A stretch of 64,000 bases of DNA from Candidatus Saccharimonadota bacterium (GCA_028289065.1 JAQGHA010000006.1:26850-90849); one strand, 5' to 3'; shown: positions 8,401-18,775, numbered from the stretch's first letter. Numbers and translations are program-made. Notes: a model not told the origin generated them from the letters alone.

Positions 8401-8490
8401 GGCAAGATATTTGCCAAATAAAAAACATCCCCGGTAGCGAAAATGGGATGTTCTTTATGTGAAGCTCAAACTTATGAGGGTTTGAGCTTC
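8401..8490. terminator. Cluster of three hairpins between comEC and tRNA-Lys
   Basis: Three inverted repeats lie in a row: GGCAA/TTGCC (8401-8415), AACATCCC/GGGATGTT (8424-8431 with 8445-8452) and an 11-bp perfect stem GAAGCTCAAAC/GTTTGAGCTTC (8461-8471 with 8480-8490). The middle one is followed on the minus strand by TTTTTT, so it is an intrinsic terminator for the tRNA-Lys transcript. The stretch 8370-8560 contains no gene I can support. Confidence 0.7.
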
Positions 8491-8560
8491 TTTCGCAAAT
8501 GAATGCTTGGTTTGTCGCGGATATGAGGGCTTGAGCCCCATATTCATTGAAATAATATCT

Positions 8561-8637
8561 TGGAGGGTCCGATGGGGCTTGAACCCATGACACCCTGCTT
8601 AAAAGGCAGGTGCTCTAACCAGCTGAGCTACGGACCC
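8561..8637 (-). tRNA. tRNA-Lys (anticodon TTT)
   Basis: The minus-strand cloverleaf has acceptor GGGTCCG/CGGACCC, D arm AGCTCAGCTGG, anticodon loop CTTTTAA, T arm GGGTTCAAGCC and encoded CCA. Downstream hairpins at 8401-8490 end its transcript. Confidence 0.95.
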
Positions 8638-8684
8638 GCGACCTTATGCACTATACAGCAACAGGGGTGCTGTGTCAATGTCAG

Positions 8685-9173
8685 CTATTTTTTCTTATTA
8701 TTCTTCTCAGCTACATGAGCTGGTTTAGTGAAGAATAAATCAATAATAGCCAAAATAACACCTATACTTATTACTACATCCTTGTAGTATATCGCCTGTT
8801 CATACAAATAAGCCGAAGTACCTTCAAGTGGTAATGCAAACCCAATTGGCTCTATCAAAAAGGCTAAAGCCAAAATGGTAAATAAAAGTGATCCAATGAT
8901 TCTTGAAAAAGCCGCTTTATATTTATACCCATGGAACAGTAAGACAATTGCAGGTAGTAAAACAACCAGTGACAACGATACGGCGTTGGTAATTGGGCCA
9001 ACCGGAACCAGGCCGGTACTGGCAATAACCAAACCAGCATCATAGCTCCACAGCGTACTTAAAGTTGCCCCGGCAGTTAATGCTAACCCGAGTAAGCCAA
9101 AGCGTCGTCGTGAGAAAAACGCCCCTGCGAATAGGGCGAGTGCTAAACCAATGAGTACTGCGGCGACTATCAT
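8685..9173 (-). CDS. Multi-pass membrane protein of unknown function
   Basis: About 162 residues with four or five membrane helices separated by short loops and a Lys/Asn-rich cytoplasmic tail. I recognise no family. I chose ATG 9173 because TACAAT (9185-9180) lies six bases before it; an ATG at 9197 inside the preceding DUF192 gene would give eight more residues. It overlaps or directly follows the DUF192 gene, so the two are probably one unit, though the internal -10 box would also allow separate leaderless transcription. Confidence 0.65.
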   Translation of the reverse strand: MIVAAVLIGLALALFAGAFFSRRRFGLLGLALTAGATLSTLWSYDAGLVIASTGLVPVGPITNAVSLSLVVLLPAIVLLFHGYKYKAAFSRIIGSLLFTILALAFLIEPIGFALPLEGTSAYLYEQAIYYKDVVISIGVILAIIDLFFTKPAHVAEKNNKKK

Positions 9174-9177
9174 AGTG

Positions 9178-9663
9178 CTATTGTACATCCATTTCAAAAT
9201 CGGCGATATCGCCTGTTTTTATACCAGCTTCATTAACACTTCCAGCCGGTAACTCTAGTACGTAACGAGCGGTGTCTTTTGGTGTATAGATAGTCTGCAC
9301 CGGGTCTTCAACGGGTGCATTTTTCACAATATAGACTACTTTTTTATTACTATCTAACCAAATAATATCGAGCGGGAATTTCATGTCTTTCATCCAAATG
9401 CCATGGGTACTATTGTGGTCGAAAGCCATGAGTAACCCGCCATTTGGTCGAAGCTTTTCAACACCAGATAAACCCTGAATGCGAGTTGGGTCAGTATCGG
9501 CCAGCCACAAAGAATACGCACCGCTGCCAAGGCGAACCTCAGTTGTTGGCTTAAAGGTGGATATCGTAAACGAAACAACAAGCCCAACCAGGATTAATAC
9601 CAAGCCAACTATTAAGATGATTGTTGTATGTGGTCGCCATACAAATAAGCGAAGCTTGTCCAT
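9178..9663 (-). CDS. DUF192 family protein with N-terminal membrane anchor
   Basis: 161 residues. One membrane helix near residues 14-33 is followed by a DUF192 domain: QGLSGVEKL, GGLLMAFDH, GIWMKDMKFPLDIIWLD and the closing VLELPAGSV. DUF192 proteins are small extracytoplasmic beta-barrels of unknown biochemical role. The start is fixed by an extended -10 (TGc then TATACT, 9676-9671) seven bases before the ATG, predicting a leaderless mRNA. It shares a 3' overlap with the downstream membrane protein gene. Confidence 0.88.
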   Translation of the reverse strand: MDKLRLFVWRPHTTIILIVGLVLILVGLVVSFTISTFKPTTEVRLGSGAYSLWLADTDPTRIQGLSGVEKLRPNGGLLMAFDHNSTHGIWMKDMKFPLDIIWLDSNKKVVYIVKNAPVEDPVQTIYTPKDTARYVLELPAGSVNEAGIKTGDIADFEMDVQ

Positions 9664-9742
9664 GCTGACTAGTATAGCAGAAGCGGGTTATACACCGACT
9701 TTGTCTTGGCTAAAATATACTCCATTTATATGAACCGAAAGT

Positions 9743-11017
9743 TTATATAAGGAAAATGCTATCTAGATGACGTACGAGTAACTTAAGCTCATCGTTCAGG
9801 CTATTGGAATCAAGCGGATCATTAAAACCAATAATACTATACGTCCTTTGCCCGGGTTTTTTCTCTATTCCTATTGCAGTCTCGGGGATAACAACAATTT
9901 CATTCGGCGAATTTAAAGCATCGATGCCCCAACCCAGTCGTAAATATGTACCATTTTTATCATAAACACCTAACTGACATTTGTCAGATAATTGCATAGG
10001 GGTCGTTTCTAAATTCTGCAATTTTAGGTAATAATACGTTGCTGGTAGCATTCGGTTTTCATTAAAAACTGTGGTATCGACTGTTTCTTGTGTTAAGCCT
10101 TCAACGTGCGCTGTTAAAAAATCATTTTTATATCCTACTGCCCGCATTGCCGTGGCGTATAAATGACTTACAGCAGTAAACCGAGGATTTAATTCAATGA
10201 GATAGACAACATTGTTAGTTTCATCGGTTACAATGTCTAATCCAAATACCCCATAATAATCTTCAGCAGCTAGTGACTCATTTACTTCATCAATTATGTT
10301 TTCAATTTTTGATATCCATTTACTAGGAATATTTTCCAGAATAGCTCCACAATACTTTGTTGCCGTATCGACAGCCGAATTATAAACGCCTTCAACGCTC
10401 GTCAAGTCCTTATGCCACCATGGAGCAAAATATGTTTGGCCATTATATCGAATACACTGCAAGGCTCGACTCGTGCCCTTAATATATTCACTTGCAACAA
10501 CTGTTTGATTTGACTCTTGCAAGGATGGCAAAACGATTTTTAAATCATTTTCGTCTTTGATGAAAAAAGTTCCTTTTCCACCTGTTGAATGATCGATTTG
10601 TAAAACAAAAGAAGACGAACCGAGGCTATTTACAAGCTGGCCATAGTCTATTTTCGAAACTTCATTCGCTTCTATCAAAACAAATTTGGGAAATAAGCTA
10701 GCATCAACAACGTGGCGAATATTTACTTTACTTTCTAAACGTTGCGCCGTGTCGTAGGCATTACCAAGGACACGTTTTGTGGTGTCCACGGCTTTCCATG
10801 CTATATAGTCACTTTCAATATCGTCATTATCAATTAATGCCTGTGGAGCACTCTCGACATCAAAATAGGTAACATCATCAAAACCTAAAATATCAGCACT
10901 ATCGCTCGCCGGTCCATTCTTAGCCGCAATTGCTCGCGTCGGGAAGAGTTGATTGTAGTAGACGTAATGAAGCGGATTAGTTACCGCAAGACTAACCTTA
11001 TTTAGCGGAGTGAGCAT
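9743..11017 (-). CDS. ATP-grasp ligase A
   Basis: 424 residues with an ATP-grasp core. The nucleotide-binding lysine/glycine loop is in DHSTGGKGTFFI (about 143-155), and the metal-binding end of the fold is LIELNPRFTAVSHLY (about 273-287), with E-x-N typical of the superfamily. ATP-grasp enzymes join a carboxylate, via an acylphosphate, to an amine or thiol; the substrates here are unknown. It overlaps ligase B by 20 nt and must be co-translated. The C-terminal 120 residues do not resemble anything I know. Carbamoyl-phosphate-synthase-like and amino-acid-ligase-like families are alternatives. Part of the ligase/peptidase cluster 9.7-14.4 kb. Confidence 0.8.
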   Translation of the reverse strand: MLTPLNKVSLAVTNPLHYVYYNQLFPTRAIAAKNGPASDSADILGFDDVTYFDVESAPQALIDNDDIESDYIAWKAVDTTKRVLGNAYDTAQRLESKVNIRHVVDASLFPKFVLIEANEVSKIDYGQLVNSLGSSSFVLQIDHSTGGKGTFFIKDENDLKIVLPSLQESNQTVVASEYIKGTSRALQCIRYNGQTYFAPWWHKDLTSVEGVYNSAVDTATKYCGAILENIPSKWISKIENIIDEVNESLAAEDYYGVFGLDIVTDETNNVVYLIELNPRFTAVSHLYATAMRAVGYKNDFLTAHVEGLTQETVDTTVFNENRMLPATYYYLKLQNLETTPMQLSDKCQLGVYDKNGTYLRLGWGIDALNSPNEIVVIPETAIGIEKKPGQRTYSIIGFNDPLDSNSLNDELKLLVRHLDSIFLI

Positions 11018-12323
11018 TCGCTTTAACCACTTTTATAGTAACGCCTTTTTCGATCCTGCGAATATCTGCAAGAATTTGCGATCGCTCTTTATGAGCCAGC
11101 GTCACGTCAAAGACACTACTTCCGCCATTCTTAGCAAATTTCAGCGAATCACCCTTAACATGCTTAACTTGGATATCTTCAAAAGAATCTAATTTAGAAA
11201 TTCTCTTGAATCCTTCAATAACATCAAGAATACCTTCTTCTTTTGCGAAGAACTGCAATACAGCTACGGTCTTGCGTGGTCGCTTTTTGATAATTGGTTT
11301 TTGTGGAATTCGAATTAATACGTCATTTAGTAAATGATCAATACCAAAGCTTAATTGGTACATTTTTGGACGATACCCACCCATACGCGGACCAACCTCA
11401 ATTATTTTCCAGCCTTCTTCAGTTCGCATAAGCTCAACGTGACATGTAATGTTACGTAAGCCAAGTGCGTGAATAGCTTCTGTCACAGCATGGTTAGCGT
11501 CATCAATACGATGATCTTTTAATTGTACGGGCATGATACGAAGGTAACCGAAAAAATCATCAAATCCAACATTAGCGCCGGTTTTTACAAATACTGGCGG
11601 GCAATGGTAGACATAGCCTCTTGCGTTAACGTATGCATCGATTGAGTACATCGTACCTTCCATAAATTCTTCAACAAGAACCTTAGGCTTGTCGTCACGT
11701 TCGCGTTCTTTATATAGTTTGTTGAGGGAATTCATTACTTGACGTAAGCTTTTTTCAAATTCTTCACGATAATAGCAAATTGTAACGTGCTTACTGGCCG
11801 CAAGTCCGGCTGGCTTAATAACCAGTGGGAATTGAATATATTTTTCAACTCGATTTAATGTCGATTCTCTCATATTTTCAACAACCATGAACTTAGGGCT
11901 AATTTCAGGGGCTCGTTCTTGAATTCGTTGTCGCATCTCTACCTTATCGGTAGCCCAGTTAAGCGATTCTTGTGTCGGTGCAAATAAGTAAGGAATATGT
12001 GGAATAATCTTCTTATAAGTGCGGATGTTATATTCACGCGAACATGTCGCGGCTAAAAGGCGGTCGCTATATGGTTGGAGGGCTTGTGAAATAATTTCAT
12101 CGTTAAGTTTTTTGAATACTAAAGGTAATTCAATGATTTTTTTACGGTATGCAGCAGAGGCTTTCTTTGAAAAATCTTTTGAACTCTCATTACCCATATA
12201 TAAGGCCTGTACATTTTTTTTATATTTTTTTTCGTAAGCAGTAACAACAGCACCCGCTTCATCGCGAGTTCCACCAACAAATAAAATCAAATCGCGCTGT
12301 TGCGCCTCATGGAACTCTGGCAT
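10998..12323 (-). CDS. ATP-grasp ligase B, L-amino-acid-ligase-like
   Basis: 441 residues. An N-terminal Rossmann-like pre-ATP-grasp domain (LILFVGGTRDEAG) precedes the ATP-grasp core (FPLVIKPAGLAASKHVTIC near 165-185; CHVELMRTEEGWKIIEVGPR near 290-310 with the metal-binding Glu residues). A C-terminal domain of about 100 residues resembles the tail of L-amino-acid ligases such as BacD or carnosine-synthase-like enzymes. These join two amino acids into a dipeptide; that role is inferred from architecture. It is first in an operon with ligase A and has its own strong promoter and a leader of about 73 nt. Confidence 0.8.
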   Translation of the reverse strand: MPEFHEAQQRDLILFVGGTRDEAGAVVTAYEKKYKKNVQALYMGNESSKDFSKKASAAYRKKIIELPLVFKKLNDEIISQALQPYSDRLLAATCSREYNIRTYKKIIPHIPYLFAPTQESLNWATDKVEMRQRIQERAPEISPKFMVVENMRESTLNRVEKYIQFPLVIKPAGLAASKHVTICYYREEFEKSLRQVMNSLNKLYKERERDDKPKVLVEEFMEGTMYSIDAYVNARGYVYHCPPVFVKTGANVGFDDFFGYLRIMPVQLKDHRIDDANHAVTEAIHALGLRNITCHVELMRTEEGWKIIEVGPRMGGYRPKMYQLSFGIDHLLNDVLIRIPQKPIIKKRPRKTVAVLQFFAKEEGILDVIEGFKRISKLDSFEDIQVKHVKGDSLKFAKNGGSSVFDVTLAHKERSQILADIRRIEKGVTIKVVKANAHSAK

Positions 12324-12431
12324 GCTGTATCTTTCTTATGTTAGTTGTTACTACTAGTTTTACCGCACAACTACGGTTATGTCTATCGTTTAATTCTGTC
12401 TTATTATAACATTTGTGAGCGCTTTTTGCAA
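12324..12431 (-). promoter_or_regulatory. Promoter and structured leader of the ligase B-A operon
   Basis: On the minus strand TTGCAA (12431-12426), a 17-bp spacer and an extended -10 (TGt then TATAAT, 12408-12403) form a good promoter. The leader of about 73 nt contains a perfect 7-bp stem TAGTTGT/ACAACTA and a weak SD. A long structured leader is unusual here, where most genes are leaderless. Confidence 0.6.
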
Positions 12432-12438
12432 TACTCTG

Positions 12439-13371
12439 TTATGAAGTTACCCAATCAAGATAGGTATCTGCTACATGCCTAGAATCACCATAGTGAGGAT
12501 ACTCGTGGAGGCCGAAGCTTGGCGCGGTATTTATTTCAATTAAATAGCCTGTTCCTGATTCATCAATAATATAATCGACACCGGCAACATCAAGTCGTAA
12601 ATATTCAACCAACCGCTTTGCTTCTTGGGCAATATTTGGACTAACAGTATCTGTCACATCAATAGACACACCACCTTGACCAATATTAGCCGTTCCGACA
12701 ACTTGAACTTTTTCGCCCATACCAGGTACTATCGCTACTGATTCTTTTAGATAAGCGTACGCCACATCGGTATTGATAAGTGTTTTGGTTAACTCGTACC
12801 CTTGACCTCGGTCGCCTTTCGTATTTTCTATACCAATCAATTCGGTAAGTGTATGTTCCCCATCACCTACAACGAACGCTGGTTCCCGGATAGCAGCTGC
12901 AGCTAATTCACCACCTATAAATAAAAGCCTATAATCGTCACCTTCAACGTGTTTTTGCAATATGGTCGTTGATCCGAACGTTTGCGCTAATTCAACTGCA
13001 TCATGCAACCCTTGTTCGGTAGTTACGTTTACAGTTATTCCGTTGCCATGACTTTGGTCATGGGGTTTAACAACAACTTTTTTATTTGTCTTCAAAAATT
13101 CATTTGCTTGATTATAATCTGTGAAAATTTCTGTTGGCGCAAGCGATGCTAAATTGTTCTTTTTTACTAAATCGTATAAAAGGTTTTTGTACTTAGTTAT
13201 AAAGCCATTAACACCTGATCCACGGTATGAGGTTAAGTTGTGAAAGTAATACGTTTCGTTTTTATCTGTAATAACTTCAAAAAAATCGAGCGATTCATCT
13301 ATTAAATTTGCCGTCCACCCTCGTTTAACAGCTGCTTCAATAATTGCTCTGGTGGTAATACTTACTTGCAT
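12439..13371 (-). CDS. ATP-grasp ligase C, cyanophycin-synthetase/GshF-like ATP-grasp domain
   Basis: 310 residues. The ATP-grasp core resembles the central domain of cyanophycin synthetase and of bifunctional glutathione synthetase: VVVKPHDQSHGNGITV (about 96-111), DDYRLLFIGGELAAAA (about 165-180), VVGDGEHTLTELI and the terminal GYLIEINTAPSF. CphA additionally carries a Mur-ligase half, which is missing here, so polymer synthesis of the classical kind is unlikely. The start is set by TGG-TATACT (13383-13378) six bases before the ATG, hence leaderless. The gene is divergent from the S51 peptidase with only 58 bp between start codons. Confidence 0.82.
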   Translation of the reverse strand: MQVSITTRAIIEAAVKRGWTANLIDESLDFFEVITDKNETYYFHNLTSYRGSGVNGFITKYKNLLYDLVKKNNLASLAPTEIFTDYNQANEFLKTNKKVVVKPHDQSHGNGITVNVTTEQGLHDAVELAQTFGSTTILQKHVEGDDYRLLFIGGELAAAAIREPAFVVGDGEHTLTELIGIENTKGDRGQGYELTKTLINTDVAYAYLKESVAIVPGMGEKVQVVGTANIGQGGVSIDVTDTVSPNIAQEAKRLVEYLRLDVAGVDYIIDESGTGYLIEINTAPSFGLHEYPHYGDSRHVADTYLDWVTS

Positions 13372-13429
13372 TCATTCAGTATACCACATGCTATTTTACA
13401 AAGTAAAGGTTTTATGCTATAATTAACAT
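13372..13429. promoter_or_regulatory. Back-to-back leaderless promoters of ligase C and S51 peptidase
   Basis: For the peptidase, TTTACA (13395-13400), 17 bp and an extended -10 (TGc then TATAAT, 13418-13423) stand six bases from ATG 13430. For ligase C, TATACT (13383-13378) stands six bases from ATG 13371, and its -35 position (13406-13401) adjoins the peptidase -35. Two polymerases could hardly occupy both at once, which suggests reciprocal expression. Confidence 0.65.
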
Positions 13430-14356
13430 ATGGAATCGACTGAATTTTCTTCTCAAAGAAAAAATCTTAATATTAACGGTTTGTTTATTGGTGGCGGTTT
13501 ACCCCTTAAAGGAAATACTGATCCAACCGAAAGCATACCTTTACTAGACGCGAGCTTAGAATTAGCTAAGGTAAGTAAACCTAACTTATTAATAGTCTCC
13601 TCTGCCCGTTGGTCCAATAAGGCATCTACCGAAGAAACATTGGTAAATTTTCAAAACTATTTTGAATATCGTGGACTATCTACAAAATCACTTCACCCTT
13701 TTCTTGGGTTTGATAAATCAGAGCGTGAAAGCGCTACGGAACCTTTGCCTATTATTGACGAGACCCAAGTACCTGAGACTGAAGAATTATCTGAAAGAAT
13801 TTCAGAAGCTGATTTAATTTATGTTTTAGGTGGCGATGCGAATCGAATGCTGAATACCGCCTGGCGGCCATTAGGTATCGACACTATGCTTAAAAATGCC
13901 GCTGAACGTGGAACTGTTTTTACAGGCAATAGTGCCGGGTGTTTAGCCTGGTTTGAATATGGCTTAAGTGCAAGTACAAGCTTGAGCGCCGAGTATGAAC
14001 AGAAAGATTATAACAAGTTCAAACTAGTCAAAGGCTTGGGTTGGGTAGCGAACACAATTTGTAGCCCTCACTATGATCAACTGATTCATGGGCGATCACG
14101 TGAAGATGCGCTCATTAGCGTTATTAAAGACCGAGAGCGCGTTAATGAAATTGGTATGGGAATCGATAACGACGTAGCCCTGCAGATTATTAACGGCAAT
14201 GAAGGAAGCGTGGTGAGGGGCCCAGGTAGTGGACGAAGGTCGATTCATTCTTTGCGATTTACTAATCACGGTGTAGCTACTGAAGAACTAACTCCAGATT
14301 CTGGCACCTTTGCACTTTCTTCGCTCTTCAACTCAGCCGACAATTCGTCCTTGTAA
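13430..14356 (+). CDS. Peptidase S51 family protein (cyanophycinase/dipeptidase E-like)
   Basis: 308 residues. The nucleophile elbow GNSAG places the catalytic serine at residue 168; YVLGGDANRML and SPHYDQ are the other S51 landmarks. Family members are serine hydrolases of alpha/beta-type fold that cleave Asp-X dipeptides (PepE) or beta-linked Asp-Arg polymers (cyanophycinase). There is no signal peptide, so it acts in the cytosol. It is divergent from ligase C, an arrangement that suggests it breaks the product the ligases make. The mRNA is predicted leaderless. Confidence 0.85.
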   Translation: MESTEFSSQRKNLNINGLFIGGGLPLKGNTDPTESIPLLDASLELAKVSKPNLLIVSSARWSNKASTEETLVNFQNYFEYRGLSTKSLHPFLGFDKSERESATEPLPIIDETQVPETEELSERISEADLIYVLGGDANRMLNTAWRPLGIDTMLKNAAERGTVFTGNSAGCLAWFEYGLSASTSLSAEYEQKDYNKFKLVKGLGWVANTICSPHYDQLIHGRSREDALISVIKDRERVNEIGMGIDNDVALQIINGNEGSVVRGPGSGRRSIHSLRFTNHGVATEELTPDSGTFALSSLFNSADNSSL

Positions 14357-14366
14357 GAGTTACGGA

Positions 14367-15440
14367 CTAATCGCTAAAATCTCGTAATATTTCTTTTTGC
14401 TTCTTGGAAAGCTTGGTTGGAGTATCAACCGTAATGCTCACAATATGTGGCCCGCGCCTATCGCTATTCATATGTGGCACACCATGCCCAGATAGCTTGA
14501 AATCAGTACCTGATTGCGTTCCGGCTGGCACTTTCATACGAACTGTACCGTCAACGGTTTCAACTTCAATTTCCGTTCCCAGGGCTGCGTCTACCATGTC
14601 GACATGCTCTTCCGAAAGAACAATATCACCTTCACGGGTAAACTTTTTATGCGCTTTTACACGAATGTGAACATAGAGGTCACCTTTTTCACCATCAGTA
14701 ATTGCCTCGCCACGGCCACTAAGGCGCATAGTCGCTCCGTCATCGATACCAGCCGGAATTTTAACCTTAATTGATTGCTTTCGACGTTGTGTACCAGTAC
14801 CTCGACAAACGGTACAGACTTTTTCTGGAATCTTGCCACGACCATGACAGGTATCACATGGAACAGTTTGTTGAATAGCACCAAACATTGTATTCATGAC
14901 TCGGGTTTGCTGGCCAGCCCCATGACAGGTAGGGCAAGTCTTTAAGTCATGGCCAGGTTCAACAGTTGTGCCCTTACAGTGTTCACAGGTATCGTCGATA
15001 TCAAGGGTCATTTCGTGTTCGATGCCAAAAATAGCTTCTTCAAATGTTAATTGAAGCTGCACCTCTACATCACGACCGCGCTGAGGACCACGTTGGCGTT
15101 GGCCACCGCCACCGAAGAATTGGCTGAATATATCGCCTAAGCCATCGCCAAAGTCGAAATTGCCGGTTTGACCACCGAAACCCTCGAATGGGTTTCCGCC
15201 ACCGCCACCACCGCCGCTTGCACCACCAACACCCGCATGACCAAATTGGTCGTAGCGTTGGCGTTTTTGGGCGTCTTTAAGAATGTCGTAGGCTTCGTTA
15301 ATTTCTTTAAACTTTTCCTCATTACCACCCTCTTTGTCGGGGTGATGCAAAACAGCGGCGCGTCGGTACGCCTTTTTAATTTCATCAGCCGAAGCGGCCT
15401 TTGAAACACCTAAAACTTCATAGTAATCTCGTTTACTCAT
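14367..15440 (-). CDS. dnaJ: Chaperone protein DnaJ
   Basis: 357 residues from ATG 15440 (MSKRDYYEVLG). An upstream in-frame ATG at 15473 lies inside the CIRCE operator and before the -10 box, so it is rejected. Domains in order: J domain with HPD at 33-35, Gly-rich linker, zinc-binding domain with four C-x-x-C-x-G-x-G repeats (CEHCKG, CPTCHGAG, CDTCHGRG, CVCRG-like), and the C-terminal substrate domains. It stimulates DnaK ATPase and presents substrates. TATACT (15455-15450) is nine bases before the start. HrcA control is shown by CIRCE at 15463-15489. Confidence 0.97.
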   Translation of the reverse strand: MSKRDYYEVLGVSKAASADEIKKAYRRAAVLHHPDKEGGNEEKFKEINEAYDILKDAQKRQRYDQFGHAGVGGASGGGGGGGNPFEGFGGQTGNFDFGDGLGDIFSQFFGGGGQRQRGPQRGRDVEVQLQLTFEEAIFGIEHEMTLDIDDTCEHCKGTTVEPGHDLKTCPTCHGAGQQTRVMNTMFGAIQQTVPCDTCHGRGKIPEKVCTVCRGTGTQRRKQSIKVKIPAGIDDGATMRLSGRGEAITDGEKGDLYVHIRVKAHKKFTREGDIVLSEEHVDMVDAALGTEIEVETVDGTVRMKVPAGTQSGTDFKLSGHGVPHMNSDRRGPHIVSITVDTPTKLSKKQKEILRDFSD

Positions 15441-15462
15441 ATCTGTTACTAGTATAAAACAT

Positions 15463-15489
15463 CTAGCACTCATATGTCTAGAGTGCTAG
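15463..15489. promoter_or_regulatory. CIRCE operator of dnaJ
   Basis: A perfect inverted repeat CTAGCACTC-N9-GAGTGCTAG. It overlaps the upstream part of the dnaJ promoter; a -35-like TAGACA on the minus strand lies inside the 9-nt spacer. HrcA binds CIRCE and represses until heat stress. Confidence 0.93.
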
Positions 15490-15564
15490 ATACTTAAGAC
15501 GTTAAAAAGTCTTAAGCGCTTACGCTATTTCGTTTGCAGGAATTTCGCGCTATACTGACCAGTA

Positions 15565-16683
15565 ATGAAACCTCTTATCCGCGCCATTGGAGCCGTTGCT
15601 GGCCTCATCCATGCTGAATACCGCCAACTATACAACCGTTACTTCGGAAAAATTGAACGTTTCCCCGGTAATGCTCGAGAAATCTGCCAGCAAATTGTCG
15701 ATCGACTTTGGTATGGTGACTTTTACCGCACCAGCCTCGGACACTATAATTTCTTCTGGATGCGTGACTTCGGAACAGTCGCCCAATCATTGGTTCGCTT
15801 AAACCAAACAACACACGTCCACCACACATTAAGGTGGGCCTTGCGTCACTACATGCGGGCTGGCGCTATTAAATTATGTATTGATAAAGCCGGAAATGTA
15901 TTTAATGCCCCTGGCCGTCAGAGCATTGACGCTTTGCCTTGGCTTTTGCATTCATTGACTGTTAGTGAATATAATCTAAATGATAAAGAGCGAGAATTTT
16001 TAAATAAAGAGCTTCGCAACTATTCATCGACGTTCCTTGATGAAAGTGGCGATATCTTACCAAACATTATTTTTGCCGAAATGCGCGATGCTGTGTATTA
16101 CAATCGCAGCGCTTACGCTATTTCATTGGTTGGTAGGCTGGCTCAATGTGTTGATTCACTCAACCTGTCTGATTTTCACTTTGCACCCGAACGTTACAGC
16201 GACATCCTTATTCATAACTACTGGACAGGTGATTATTTTCGGGCTGACCGCTCCAGCCAAACCTTTAGCTCCGACAGTGCTTTAATGCCGTTCTTTTTAG
16301 GAATAGTCGATGATGCCGTCATGGTTGGAAAAACTATGGATTATATTACTACCAAAGAACTGAACAAGCCCTACCCAATGAAGTATGGTGAAGAACCAGA
16401 GAAACCCCTTCGCTACCGTTTTGGCATGGGGCCAATTTCAATGCCTAACTATACCGAGACCAGCATATGGACGTGGCACGCCACATACTATCTACACCTT
16501 TTAAAACGGTACAATCGAGCTGAATATATTGAACAATACCGAGCCTTCAGTAGCTTGATTGAACGCCACGGTAGTTATCCTGAACTCTTAGCACCAGATG
16601 GTTCATGGTATTATGCGCCTTTTTACCGGGCAGACCCAGGGATGATATGGGCTGCGTTATTCCTGGAATTACCTGAAAGTTAA
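15565..16683 (+). CDS. Six-hairpin glycosidase-like protein
   Basis: 372 residues, predicted all-alpha, with aromatic motifs typical of (alpha/alpha)6-barrel glycosidases: FFWMRDFGTVAQSLVRL near 65-82, APGRQSIDALPWLLHS, NYTETSIWTWHATYYL and a C-terminal DGSWYYAPFYRADPGMIWAA. WMRD resembles the substrate pocket motif of GH15/amylo-1,6-glucosidase-type enzymes. Glucan or trehalose hydrolysis is plausible, but the catalytic acids cannot be assigned with confidence. There is no signal peptide. TATACT (15551-15556) stands eight bases before the ATG, so the mRNA is nearly leaderless. A strong terminator follows. Confidence 0.7.
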   Translation: MKPLIRAIGAVAGLIHAEYRQLYNRYFGKIERFPGNAREICQQIVDRLWYGDFYRTSLGHYNFFWMRDFGTVAQSLVRLNQTTHVHHTLRWALRHYMRAGAIKLCIDKAGNVFNAPGRQSIDALPWLLHSLTVSEYNLNDKEREFLNKELRNYSSTFLDESGDILPNIIFAEMRDAVYYNRSAYAISLVGRLAQCVDSLNLSDFHFAPERYSDILIHNYWTGDYFRADRSSQTFSSDSALMPFFLGIVDDAVMVGKTMDYITTKELNKPYPMKYGEEPEKPLRYRFGMGPISMPNYTETSIWTWHATYYLHLLKRYNRAEYIEQYRAFSSLIERHGSYPELLAPDGSWYYAPFYRADPGMIWAALFLELPES

Positions 16684-16702
16684 ATTAGCATCAAGTTTAT
16701 TA

Positions 16703-16735
16703 AAAAATCCCCGCTACTAATAGCGGGGATTTTTA
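16703..16735. terminator. Bidirectional terminator between the glycosidase-like gene and dnaK
   Basis: A perfect 10-bp stem ATCCCCGCTA/TAGCGGGGAT (16707-16716 with 16721-16730) with loop CTAA, an A-run before and a T-run after. It ends transcription from both convergent genes. Confidence 0.9.
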
Positions 16736-16755
16736 TTGACTAACAGTAGCGAGGG

Positions 16756-18651
<1,896 letters not shown>

Positions 18652-18701
18652 ATTATATTCTCCTATTTAACAAAAATTCTTTATATCTATCTACATATAT
18701 T

Positions 18702-18728
18702 CTAGCACTCTCGGTATGAGATTGCCAA
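18702..18728. promoter_or_regulatory. Degenerate second CIRCE-like site in the dnaK leader
   Basis: CTAGCACTC-N9-GATTGCCAA: the left arm is intact and the right arm matches the consensus at seven of nine positions. It lies just downstream of the dnaK -10 box. It may be a weak second HrcA site or a decaying one. Confidence 0.5.
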
Positions 18729-18736
18729 GTATTCCT

Positions 18737-18775
18737 ATTATAAGAAAGTTAGCACTCTAATGTCAAGAGTGCTAA
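18737..18775 (-). promoter_or_regulatory. dnaK promoter with perfect CIRCE operator
   Basis: CIRCE at 18749-18775 is the perfect consensus TTAGCACTC-N9-GAGTGCTAA. On the minus strand TTGACA (18766-18761) lies inside the CIRCE spacer and TATAAT is at 18742-18737 (18-bp spacing), so HrcA binding would directly cover the -35 element. Confidence 0.95.

Noticed and set aside
8378-8593. Possible 71-codon minus-strand gene beside tRNA-Lys
   Set aside because: It runs through the tRNA-Lys 3' half and three hairpins; there is no start signal and the residues look random.
9743-13371. Graspetide (ATP-grasp RiPP) cluster
   Set aside because: No small precursor gene with repeated Thr/Glu core motifs is found in the gaps, and the ligases look like amino-acid ligases rather than the MdnB/MdnC type.
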